A stretch of DNA of 9,671 bases from Eubacterium sp. (lineage in GTDB: Bacteria; Bacillota; Clostridia; Lachnospirales; Lachnospiraceae): NCBI GenBank assembly GCA_003520145.1, contig DOVJ01000117.1, forward strand, positions 1 through 9,671, read 5' to 3'. The notes below the pieces were generated by a model. It worked only from the letters and a program-made list of their open reading frames with translations, had not been told where the DNA came from and made no database searches. The translations under genes and the position numbers were made by a program. Of this stretch, positions 1 through 5,694 are shown piece after piece (within the stretch, counting starts at the first letter, position 1; each line of letters starts with the position of its first letter).

Positions 1-276
1 ATGGTATTTATTACGCATCAGCAAGGCGGTATCAGAGCAATCAGTCAGAAAAGCTGGATTTTCCTGATCCTGTCCGGGCTGGCAACGGGAGCTTCATGGC
101 TATGCTATTACAAGGCATTGCAGATGGGAGATGCTTCCAAAGTAGTGCCGATAGATAAACTGTCCGTAGTTATCACTCTGGTGTTGGCATTTGTTTTCCT
201 TCATGAAGAGTTTACTGCAAAGTCGATGATTGGATGCATCCTGATCGGGGCCGGAACATTGTTGATGGTTCTATAA
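1..276 (+). CDS. EamA-family (drug/metabolite transporter-type) membrane protein, C-terminal part
   Basis: The 91 residues visible are hydrophobic, with three likely membrane helices at about residues 17-34, 49-67 and 73-91. They carry the usual end of an EamA domain: SWLCYYKALQMGDASKV, then VPIDKLSVV, then FLHEE and a closing glycine-rich helix. Small one-domain EamA proteins are about 140 residues, so roughly 50 N-terminal residues probably lie upstream; the ATG at base 1 is more likely an internal methionine than the true start. The family exports or imports small metabolites, but the substrate cannot be read from the sequence. Leucine codons differ from the rest of the window: CTG 6, TTG 4, CTA 2 and CTT 1 of 13, whereas CTT dominates in the operon genes to the right. 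That hints at a different origin. No terminator hairpin with a T-run follows the stop. Confidence 0.85.
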   Translation: MVFITHQQGGIRAISQKSWIFLILSGLATGASWLCYYKALQMGDASKVVPIDKLSVVITLVLAFVFLHEEFTAKSMIGCILIGAGTLLMVL

Positions 277-280
277 ATAA

Positions 281-352
281 ACAACTTCAAGTTTGTCAGA
301 GGAAAAATCCGTGCAGTTATACAAGTTACTTTATGAATTGTTAGATGATTAA
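281..352 (+). pseudogene. Possible remnant of a MarR-family regulator (C-terminal helix only)
   Basis: This open frame starts right after an in-frame TAA (278-280) and ends at TAA 350-352. From a TTG at 293 it reads LSEEKSVQLYKLLYELLDD, an amphipathic helix with leucines every three to four residues. The pattern recalls the end of MarR-type regulators, where a 'LSxEE...L..LL..LL' helix closes the dimer domain. There is no start codon with a ribosome site and no DNA-binding part, so if it is genic it is a leftover. MarR-family regulators of the OhrR kind often sit beside peroxide-detoxifying genes, which would fit the peroxidase directly downstream. The match rests on about 20 residues, so chance or a short leader peptide remain possible. 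Confidence 0.3.
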
Positions 353-356
353 AAAC

Positions 357-362
357 AGGAGG
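357..362 (+). promoter_or_regulatory. Ribosome binding site of the peroxidase gene (decides the start)
   Basis: A full AGGAGG lies 7 bases before the ATG at 370. A TTG two codons earlier (364) would have only 1 base of spacing, so translation almost certainly begins at 370. Confidence 0.85.
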
Positions 363-369
363 TTTGGAT

Positions 370-915
370 ATGAGTTCAATATATGATTTTACAGTGAAGG
401 ATAGACAGGGACAGGATGTGAGTCTTGCTGATTATAAGGGGAAAGTTCTGTTGATAGTTAATACAGCTACAGGTTGTGGTTTTACACCACACTACGATCC
501 ATTAGAGGCGATGTATCGCGATCTTCGTGAGAAGGGCTTTGAGATACTTGATTTTCCTTGCAATCAGTTTGCTAATCAGGCACCTGGGGATGCTGATGAG
601 ATACACAGTTTCTGTACTATGAAGTTTGGAACAGAGTTTCCACAGTTTGCTAAAGTAGAAGTTAATGGTGAAGGTGCTGAGCCACTTTTTGCATATATGG
701 CTTCTGCTAAGCCTTTTGCGGGATTTGGTAAGGGAATTAAGAACGCTGCATTGGAGAAGTTCACTGCTCTGAATAATAAAAAGTATGGTGATAAAGCTTA
801 TATCAAGTGGAACTTTACGAAGTTTTTGATAGACCGCGAAGGCAATGTTGTTGAGAGATTCGAACCAACTGTAGATATGGCTTTAGTAAGAAAAAAAGTA
901 GAAGAGTTGCTGTAA
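370..915 (+). CDS. gpx: Glutathione peroxidase family protein, two-cysteine (thioredoxin-type)
   Basis: The protein has 181 residues, the normal length for a bacterial GPx, with a thioredoxin fold. It should reduce hydrogen peroxide and organic hydroperoxides in the cytoplasm. The peroxidatic cysteine is C36 in NTATGCGFTPHY, encoded by TGT, so this is not a selenoprotein. The other catalytic positions are visible: Q66 in FPCNQF and W147-N148 in KWNFTKF. C82 in SFCTMKFGTEFP sits where plant and bacterial thioredoxin-dependent GPxs have their resolving cysteine. The real electron donor is therefore probably thioredoxin rather than glutathione, which many clostridia lack (family knowledge plus inference). 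The gene stands alone: about 90 bases after the transporter and 16 bases before the 6S promoter. I see no convincing own promoter and no terminator after it, so its message may run into the 6S gene. Confidence 0.93.
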   Translation: MSSIYDFTVKDRQGQDVSLADYKGKVLLIVNTATGCGFTPHYDPLEAMYRDLREKGFEILDFPCNQFANQAPGDADEIHSFCTMKFGTEFPQFAKVEVNGEGAEPLFAYMASAKPFAGFGKGIKNAALEKFTALNNKKYGDKAYIKWNFTKFLIDREGNVVERFEPTVDMALVRKKVEELL

Positions 916-931
916 GAAAAGTCTAAAAATC

Positions 932-960
932 TTGACATCGTAAGAAAAAATTGCTATACT
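932..960 (+). promoter_or_regulatory. Strong sigma-A promoter of the 6S RNA gene
   Basis: TTGACA (932-937) is a perfect -35 box. After a 17-base spacer comes TATACT (955-960), preceded by TG at 952-953, which makes an extended -10. The predicted transcription start is about 966-968. This is the best promoter match in the window, and it points at a stretch with no protein-coding frame, as expected for an abundant small RNA. Confidence 0.88.
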
Positions 961-966
961 TAATGT

Positions 967-1135
967 AACAAGAAAAATCCTGGAGTGTTCGATAGTCTTA
1001 CATATTTTGATCCTACACTATTCTAAAGGGATTCCGGTATACATACCTATGTCAGGCCTCCTTGTCCAATAGGACATGCCAGTGGAAGATTGCAGTATGT
1101 ATCAGGTCACCCACCTGGCTTTCGCTAGGCGTCAG
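967..1135 (+). ncRNA. ssrS: 6S RNA (regulator of sigma-A RNA polymerase)
   Basis: 6S RNA mimics an open promoter and traps housekeeping RNA polymerase. The 5' part reads UCCUGGAGUGUU, followed by UUUUGAUCCUAC (1005-1016). As I recall the Bacillus 6S-1 RNA, it has UCCUG..GUGUU and then UUUUGACC at the site where product RNA is templated. The sequence folds as a rod: GGG 1028-1030 with CCC 1110-1112, CC 1034-1035 with GG 1105-1106, ATACATAC 1039-1046 with GTATGTAT 1095-1102, GGC 1055-1057 with GCC 1078-1080, and TGTCC 1063-1067 with GGACA 1072-1076 around an AATA loop. The central bubble would be about 1000-1027 opposite 1113-1130. The closing stem is weaker: CCTGG 979-983 with CTAGG 1125-1129. 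The start is predicted from the promoter. The 3' end is uncertain by some 10-30 bases because no clear terminator follows. SRP RNA and tmRNA do not fit. Confidence 0.82.
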
Positions 1136-1991
1136 AATCGTAAGAAACGGCATTTTGGGATTTTTTACGTTGTGAGAATAAGTACCTAAGGAGCTTGTTG
1201 AATTCAGCTCCGAGGTATATGATATATATGCTAAAGTATAACCAGAGCATAGCGAAAGCTATGTTGGTGATGCTTCCGTAGATTATGGAGAAGTTCATAG
1301 AATAATCTACGGATTTTGAATATATGGCTGAGAACAGGATCAATCCGAGAGAGGACAGGAAAGCACCTGGCAATTCCCTCACGATAGATCCTTTTTTTCC
1401 TTGCATGATTCTGAAGAATACAGCAAAGAAAAGCGAGAATGCAAGGAAGAATATGATGTTTCGGTTGTTAAAAAGAGTTCTTATGATAGACGAGCTCCAA
1501 GGGAATGAACTTTGCAGAAAGTCAGCAAGTCTGCTTCCGAATATATACAACACAAGCATCAGAATGATCGTGATGGTGAAGATGATCGAGAAGATTCCTC
1601 CTATAAGTCTGTTGATAAGAAAGTTGTGCTTAGGTGGTATCTTGTTGATGTGATCGAAGCCTTCCTTAAAACTCTGGAAAGCTATGCTTGATATCCATAA
1701 TCCGCTTATGATATTGATGACGAATATGGTTATGTTCTGAGTTGAATAAAAATCATAGATATAGTCTGTAAGCATGCTGGCGATACGCTTTGGCATGGTA
1801 TCGTTGATGATAGAGACAAGCATCTGTTCTGAGAAGTAATCTGTTATGCTTATGATGCTGAGTACTATAACTAAAAAAGGGAAGATCGATGTTATGATGA
1901 AAAAGGCAGACTGTGCCGCATAGAGTCGAATCTTGTCATGTGAGAATTCTTCAGCAGCTTTAGTTAAAGAATGCTTAATCTTAGCCAGCAT
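1125..1991 (-). CDS. yihY: YihY/virulence factor BrkB-family inner membrane protein
   Basis: This 288-residue protein has about six membrane helices, near residues 28-50, 88-106, 130-152, 172-194, 208-226 and 238-262. It opens with the family pattern AAQSAFFIITSIFPFLVIVL (25-44) and closes with NFSIIYGSITNIAFAMLWLY followed by GAEFN (about 233-265), the most conserved stretch of YihY/BrkB proteins. Older databases call this family 'ribonuclease BN', which is a misannotation; its true role is unsettled. The start is supported by an AGGAGG (minus strand, 2004-1999) 7 bases before the ATG. A divergent TTGATT-17-TATAAT promoter lies upstream, giving a leader of about 34 bases. The gene converges with the peroxidase and 6S genes, and its stop codon overlaps the 3' end of the 6S RNA. 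The hydrophilic tail after residue 272 is short and unremarkable. Confidence 0.92.
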   Translation of the reverse strand: MLAKIKHSLTKAAEEFSHDKIRLYAAQSAFFIITSIFPFLVIVLSIISITDYFSEQMLVSIINDTMPKRIASMLTDYIYDFYSTQNITIFVINIISGLWISSIAFQSFKEGFDHINKIPPKHNFLINRLIGGIFSIIFTITIILMLVLYIFGSRLADFLQSSFPWSSSIIRTLFNNRNIIFFLAFSLFFAVFFRIMQGKKGSIVRELPGAFLSSLGLILFSAIYSKSVDYSMNFSIIYGSITNIAFAMLWLYFSIYIIYLGAEFNKLLRYLFSQRKKSQNAVSYDSDA

Positions 1992-2030
1992 ACAGTTACC
2001 TCCTCTTTGGTTGGAATCTCTGTTATCTCC

Positions 2031-2059
2031 ATTATAGTTGATATTTCTCGTATAATCAA
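2031..2059 (-). promoter_or_regulatory. Leftward promoter for yihY
   Basis: On the minus strand the -35 box is TTGATT (2059-2054) and the -10 box is TATAAT (2036-2031), with a 17-base spacer. The expected start near 2025 leaves a leader of about 34 bases, which contains the AGGAGG ribosome site of yihY. Confidence 0.75.
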
Positions 2060-2065
2060 TTGATT
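2054..2065. repeat. 12-base perfect palindrome joining two divergent -35 boxes
   Basis: AATCAATTGATT equals its own reverse complement. Its left half is the -35 box of the leftward promoter and its right half is the -35 box of the rightward one. It could also serve as the site of a dimeric regulator, but no such protein is implied by the window. Confidence 0.8.
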
Positions 2066-2088
2066 CTTAATAAAAAATGATGTATAAT
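2060..2088 (+). promoter_or_regulatory. Rightward promoter of the metallophosphoesterase-scpAB-thiI operon
   Basis: TTGATT (2060-2065), a 17-base spacer and a perfect TATAAT (2083-2088). The expected transcription start is 2094-2097, on or within three bases of the first ATG (2097), which implies a leaderless or nearly leaderless message. Confidence 0.8.
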
Positions 2089-2096
2089 AAATTGTT

Positions 2097-2906
2097 ATGA
2101 GACATAAACGCGTAAAAACTGTAAATTACAACATAAAAGTGAGCGATGAGCATGCTGACTTAAGAGGCCTGTCTTTTGTAGTCATATCTGATTTTCATAA
2201 CAATGACTACAATGTAGATGTTAAGGCTATCATGGATGCTGTTAGTGCTTGTAATCCTAAGTTTGTTCTTCTTGCTGGCGATATGATAACTGCAAGGCAT
2301 GGTAAGGACAATTCGAGAGGTTATGAGTTTGTTGAAGAGATATCTTCCAGATATAAGACTTATTATTCTCTCGGAAATCATGAACACAGGCTTAGACTTC
2401 CTCACTATAAGTATGGCGATATGCACGAGAGACATATGGAGAGGATAGAGAAGATCAAGGAATCTAAAGAGCTTTTCTATCTGGATAATGCCAGCGAGGA
2501 TTATATATATAATGGCGTGCCTGTTCACATAACAGGTCTTACTATAGATGCTGTGTATTATGATAAGAATTATGTCAGAACTCCTGATTCTGTGGATGTT
2601 GCTTCTGCAGTCGGTGAAAGAAAAGAAGGCTTTAACATTCTTCTTGCCCATAATCCAAAGTATTATCCATCTTATGTAAAGTGGGGTGCAGAACTTGTAT
2701 TTGCAGGGCATTATCACGGAGGAATTATGAGATTGCCTATACTTGGCGGCGTGATCTCGCCAGAACTGAAGTTTTTCCCTGATTATGATTATGGTGATTA
2801 TGAGAAAGATGGCGTTCATATGATAGTGTCATCGGGACTTGGCGCACATACGCTGCCCTTTAGATTTTTTAACAGAGTTGAGATAGTGAAAGTGAATCTG
2901 ATATGA
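2097..2906 (+). CDS. Calcineurin-like metallophosphoesterase (YkuE-like)
   Basis: The 269-residue protein shows the complete two-metal phosphoesterase set: D32-x-H34 in ISDFHN, G61-D62 in LLAGDM, G93-N94-H95-E96, H185 in LLAHNP, and G204-H205-Y206-H207. The enzyme should therefore be active, on an unknown phosphoester. Related YkuE-type proteins often carry an N-terminal membrane anchor or signal; none is seen here, so it is probably cytoplasmic. The ATG at 2097 is the first start after an in-frame TAA at 2088-2090, and the conserved domain begins soon after it, so no other start works well. No Shine-Dalgarno sequence lies in front of it. The stop overlaps the scpA start in ATGA (2903-2906), suggesting coupled translation. 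It heads the operon. Confidence 0.9.
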   Translation: MRHKRVKTVNYNIKVSDEHADLRGLSFVVISDFHNNDYNVDVKAIMDAVSACNPKFVLLAGDMITARHGKDNSRGYEFVEEISSRYKTYYSLGNHEHRLRLPHYKYGDMHERHMERIEKIKESKELFYLDNASEDYIYNGVPVHITGLTIDAVYYDKNYVRTPDSVDVASAVGERKEGFNILLAHNPKYYPSYVKWGAELVFAGHYHGGIMRLPILGGVISPELKFFPDYDYGDYEKDGVHMIVSSGLGAHTLPFRFFNRVEIVKVNLI

Positions 2907-3694
2907 GTATACCAGTTAAGCTCGAAGCATTTGAGGGACCTCTAGACCTTCTCTTGCATCTGATTGACAAGAATAAAGTAAATATATATGATATTCCGAT
3001 CGCTGAGATCACAAGGCAGTATCTTGACTATATTAAGGGTCTTGAGAAAGAGGATCTCGATACTGTGAGTGAGTTCTTAGTCATGGCTGCTACACTTATC
3101 GAGATAAAATCTAAGATGCTCCTTCCTAAGGAGATAGATGAGGATACCGGTGAGGAGAAGGATCCAAGAGAAGAGCTTGTAAAAAGACTTCTTGAATATA
3201 AGATGTGTAAGTATGCTGCGGGTGAGCTTAGAGACAGACAGTTTGATGCTGCTAAGGCTCTATATAAGAAGCCTACTATTCCTGATGAGGTGGCTGCTTA
3301 TAAGGCGCCGGTCGATGTGGATGCACTGCTTAGCGGTGTGACTCTTGGCAAGCTCAACGATATACTTTCTGAAGTTCTTAAAAGAAGCGAGGAGCGAATA
3401 GATCCGGTCAGGAGCAAGTTCGGTAAGATCGAGAAGGAAGAGGTCAATATCGAGGCGCAGACTAAGGTGGTTATGGCAAGACTTACGGCAGGTAAGAAGA
3501 CTAGCTTTAGGAAGCTTCTTGGAAGTGCGGGAACGAAGATGCAGGTTGTCGTAACATTTCTTATCATACTTGAACTTATGAAGACCGGTGTTGTCAGTGT
3601 GGTTCAGAACAACCTGTTTGATGATATAGAGATAGAATTGAACAATGAAAGTGGTGTAGACATCAGAAAGGAGCTTGAAGATGCCTATAGATGA
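2903..3694 (+). CDS. scpA: Segregation and condensation protein A (kleisin of the Smc-ScpAB complex)
   Basis: The 263 residues match the normal size of ScpA. The N-terminus has the diagnostic stretch FEGPLDLLLHLIDKNKVNIY followed by DIPIAEITRQYLDYI, which in this family binds the Smc neck. The acidic, basic-rich middle should bind the ScpB dimer. The C-terminal part (about residues 190-263, with FRKLL and VVTFLIILELMKTG) is the winged helix that contacts the Smc head. ScpA closes the Smc ring and is needed for chromosome compaction and segregation on the nucleoid. It starts inside the stop of the previous gene and has only a poor ribosome site, so it probably depends on translational coupling. 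It overlaps scpB by 14 bases. Confidence 0.97.
   Translation: MSIPVKLEAFEGPLDLLLHLIDKNKVNIYDIPIAEITRQYLDYIKGLEKEDLDTVSEFLVMAATLIEIKSKMLLPKEIDEDTGEEKDPREELVKRLLEYKMCKYAAGELRDRQFDAAKALYKKPTIPDEVAAYKAPVDVDALLSGVTLGKLNDILSEVLKRSEERIDPVRSKFGKIEKEEVNIEAQTKVVMARLTAGKKTSFRKLLGSAGTKMQVVVTFLIILELMKTGVVSVVQNNLFDDIEIELNNESGVDIRKELEDAYR
3668..3673 (+). promoter_or_regulatory. Ribosome binding site of scpB (decides the start)
   Basis: AAGGAG, inside the end of scpA, lies 7 bases before the ATG at 3681. A TTG at 3675 in the same frame is only 1 base from the site, so 3681 is the start. Confidence 0.8.
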
Positions 3695-4289
3695 TGCGGC
3701 CGTGATAGAAGCTGTGCTCTTTACTATGGGTGATATGGTGGAGCTTGATAAGCTTGCAACAGCCATAGATAAGGATGAATCGTATACAAGAGATGTTGTG
3801 GAAGGGATGATCCTTGAGTATGAGAACAGTAATCGCGGTATAAGGATTGTTAAAGTAGGGGATGGTTACCAGATGTGTACCAGACCTGAATACTATGAGA
3901 ATCTCATAAGAGTTGCGAAGGCGCCTAAGAAATATGCGCTTACCGATGCTCTTTTGGAGACTCTGGCTATCATAGCTTATAAGCAGCCTGTTACCAAGCT
4001 TGAGATAGAGAAGATAAGAGGCGTTAATTCCGATCATGCGGTAAGTAAGCTTGTTGAGTATGGACTTGCTGTTGATGTCGGAAGGCTTGACGCACCGGGA
4101 AGACCTTGTGTCTTCGGTACTACTCTTGATTTTTTGAGGGTATTTGGTATTCAGTCTATCGATGAACTGCCTCAGATAGACAGTGATATACTTGAGGACT
4201 TTAAGGCTGAGGCTTCAAGGGAAGTGGGCTTTGTAGATGAAGTAGAATCTGATGGCGAATCAGATGAAGATATCAGTGTAGGAGTATGA
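3681..4289 (+). CDS. scpB: Segregation and condensation protein B
   Basis: The protein has 202 residues and begins MPIDDAAVIEAVLFTMGD, the typical ScpB opening. It contains two winged-helix domains (about residues 1-80 and 85-160). The second holds the family signature ALLETLAIIAYKQPVTKLEI, followed by RG and by the glycine-rich GRLDAPGRPCVFGTT and TLDFLRVFGI. ScpB forms a dimer that clasps the middle of ScpA in the Smc complex. The last 35 residues are strongly acidic and probably disordered, as is common in the family. It overlaps scpA by 14 bases and ends 1 base before the aminopeptidase gene, so the three are translated as a block. Confidence 0.96.
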   Translation: MPIDDAAVIEAVLFTMGDMVELDKLATAIDKDESYTRDVVEGMILEYENSNRGIRIVKVGDGYQMCTRPEYYENLIRVAKAPKKYALTDALLETLAIIAYKQPVTKLEIEKIRGVNSDHAVSKLVEYGLAVDVGRLDAPGRPCVFGTTLDFLRVFGIQSIDELPQIDSDILEDFKAEASREVGFVDEVESDGESDEDISVGV

Positions 4290-4290
4290 G

Positions 4291-5694
4291 ATGGAAGAAA
4301 AAAAGATTGCGTGGGAACGTTATGATGAGAAGGAAGTAGAGTCTGTATATGCATTTGCAGATGAATATATGAGCTTCTTAGGAGAGTGCAAGACTGAAAG
4401 AGAGGCTTGTGCTTATGCGGTAGAAGAGGCTAAAAAGCGCGGATATGAAGATATCGTCGATATATGTAAGGCTGGTAAGAAGCTAAAAGCTGGTGATAAG
4501 GTATATGCTGTCAACAAAGACAAGGCGATAGCGTTATTTGTGATCGGCAAGGAGCCGATTGAGTGTGGCATGAATATACTTGGCGCTCATATCGATTCGC
4601 CAAGGCTTGATATCAAGCCTAATCCACTTTATGAAGATGGCGGACTTGCTTACTTCGAGACACACTATTATGGTGGTATCAAGAAGTATCAGTGGGTGAC
4701 TACTCCTCTTGCACTTCATGGTGTTGTGTGTAAAAAAGACGGTGAGAAGATTACTGTATGCATAGGTGAGGATGAATCTGATCCTGTGTTTGGTATATCG
4801 GATCTTCTTATTCACCTCTCTGCTGAACAGCTTGAGAAGAAGGCTGCTAAGGCTATAGAAGGTGAGAATCTCAATATACTTGTTGGAAGCAGACCTGTAA
4901 GTGTATCTTCAGAGGATGAGAAGAATAAGGAAAAAGAGAAGATAGCTGCTTTTGTGCTTGGCTGCATCAAGGAGAAGTATGGCATAGAGAAGGAGGACTT
5001 CTTTTCTGCCGAACTTACAGCAGTTCCTGCGGGTAAGCCTAGAGACTATGGCTTTGACAGAAGCATGATCCTAGGTTATGGTCATGACGATAAGGTGTGC
5101 GCTTACCCTTCACTTAGAGCGATCTTTGACATAGAAAATCCCAAGAAGACCTGTGTGTGTCTTCTTGTTGACAAGGAAGAGATAGGAAGTGTGGGTGCTA
5201 CAGGTATGCACTCCAGATTCTTTGAAAATGTTGTGGCAAAGCTCATAGATCGTACAACTGATTACTCTGATCTTAAGCTTAGAGATGCATTTGCAGATTC
5301 GTGCATGTTATCTTCAGATGTTACTTCTGCTTTCGACCCTATATATGCGAGTGCCTTCGAGAAGAACAATGTCGCTTACTTCGGTAAGGGTGTTGCATTT
5401 ATCAAGTATACAGGAGCCAGAGGAAAGTCTGGTTCTAACGACGCGAGCGCTGAGTACATCGCGAAGCTGCGCAAGATCATGGATGATAACAACATATGCT
5501 ATCAGAGTGGCGAGCTTGGAAAAGTGGATCTTGGCGGTGGCGGAACCATAGCTTATATCCTCGGTAATTACGGTATGGATGTAATCGATTCTGGTATTCC
5601 GGTACAGAATATGCATGCTCCATGGGAGGTTGTGAGCAAGGCAGATCTGTATGAAGGTTATAAGAGTTATAAAGTATTTTTGGAGAATGCATAA
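4291..5694 (+). CDS. M18-family aminopeptidase (zinc metallopeptidase)
   Basis: This 467-residue enzyme should remove N-terminal residues from peptides in the cytoplasm; M18 members often prefer acidic or hydrophobic residues, and the preference here is unknown. M18 zinc and catalytic positions are in place: H100 and D102 in GAHIDSPRLDIKPNP, D266 in YGHDDKVCAYP, E296-E297 in VDKEEIGSVGATGMHSR, and H442 in NMHAPWEVVSKADLYEGY. Its length fits the M18 aminopeptidase 1 group. An AGGAG at 4280-4284 stands 6 bases before the ATG. The gene begins 1 base after scpB and shares one base with prmA (TAATG). Its placement between chromosome and ribosome genes suggests shared growth-linked expression rather than shared function. 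Confidence 0.95.
   Translation: MEEKKIAWERYDEKEVESVYAFADEYMSFLGECKTEREACAYAVEEAKKRGYEDIVDICKAGKKLKAGDKVYAVNKDKAIALFVIGKEPIECGMNILGAHIDSPRLDIKPNPLYEDGGLAYFETHYYGGIKKYQWVTTPLALHGVVCKKDGEKITVCIGEDESDPVFGISDLLIHLSAEQLEKKAAKAIEGENLNILVGSRPVSVSSEDEKNKEKEKIAAFVLGCIKEKYGIEKEDFFSAELTAVPAGKPRDYGFDRSMILGYGHDDKVCAYPSLRAIFDIENPKKTCVCLLVDKEEIGSVGATGMHSRFFENVVAKLIDRTTDYSDLKLRDAFADSCMLSSDVTSAFDPIYASAFEKNNVAYFGKGVAFIKYTGARGKSGSNDASAEYIAKLRKIMDDNNICYQSGELGKVDLGGGGTIAYILGNYGMDVIDSGIPVQNMHAPWEVVSKADLYEGYKSYKVFLENA

Noticed and set aside
293..323. TTGTCA ... TATACA as promoter of the peroxidase gene
   Set aside because: The spacing is 19 bases and the -10 match is 4 of 6, which is too weak in AT-rich DNA; it also overlaps the possible regulator remnant.
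364..369. TTG at 364 as start of the peroxidase
   Set aside because: It is only 1 base from the AGGAGG; the ATG at 370 has proper spacing and fits the family N-terminus.
472..480. Selenocysteine codon in the peroxidase active site
   Set aside because: The active-site codon is TGT (cysteine), with no in-frame TGA.
1139..1169. Inverted repeat CGTAAGAAA / TTTTTTACG with a T-run as 6S terminator
   Set aside because: The stem is nearly all A-T, the loop is 13 bases and the T-run is part of the stem rather than after it. It also lies in the yihY coding region. It could still mark the 6S 3' end, but I cannot support it.
2051..2056. Second TATAAT as a rightward -10 box
   Set aside because: No -35-like box lies 16-18 bases upstream. 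The sequence overlaps the leftward -35 box and seems a by-product of AT-rich sequence.
2160..2819. Long open frame of 219 codons on the minus strand opposite the metallophosphoesterase gene
   Set aside because: The plus-strand frame has all catalytic motifs. The antisense frame has no domain-like pattern and arises because the codons that would give antisense stops are rare here. The same holds for 5667-6287 and 8097-8600.
3675..3680. TTG at 3675 as start of scpB
   Set aside because: It lies 1 base from the ribosome site; the ATG at 3681 is 7 bases away and gives the usual ScpB N-terminus.
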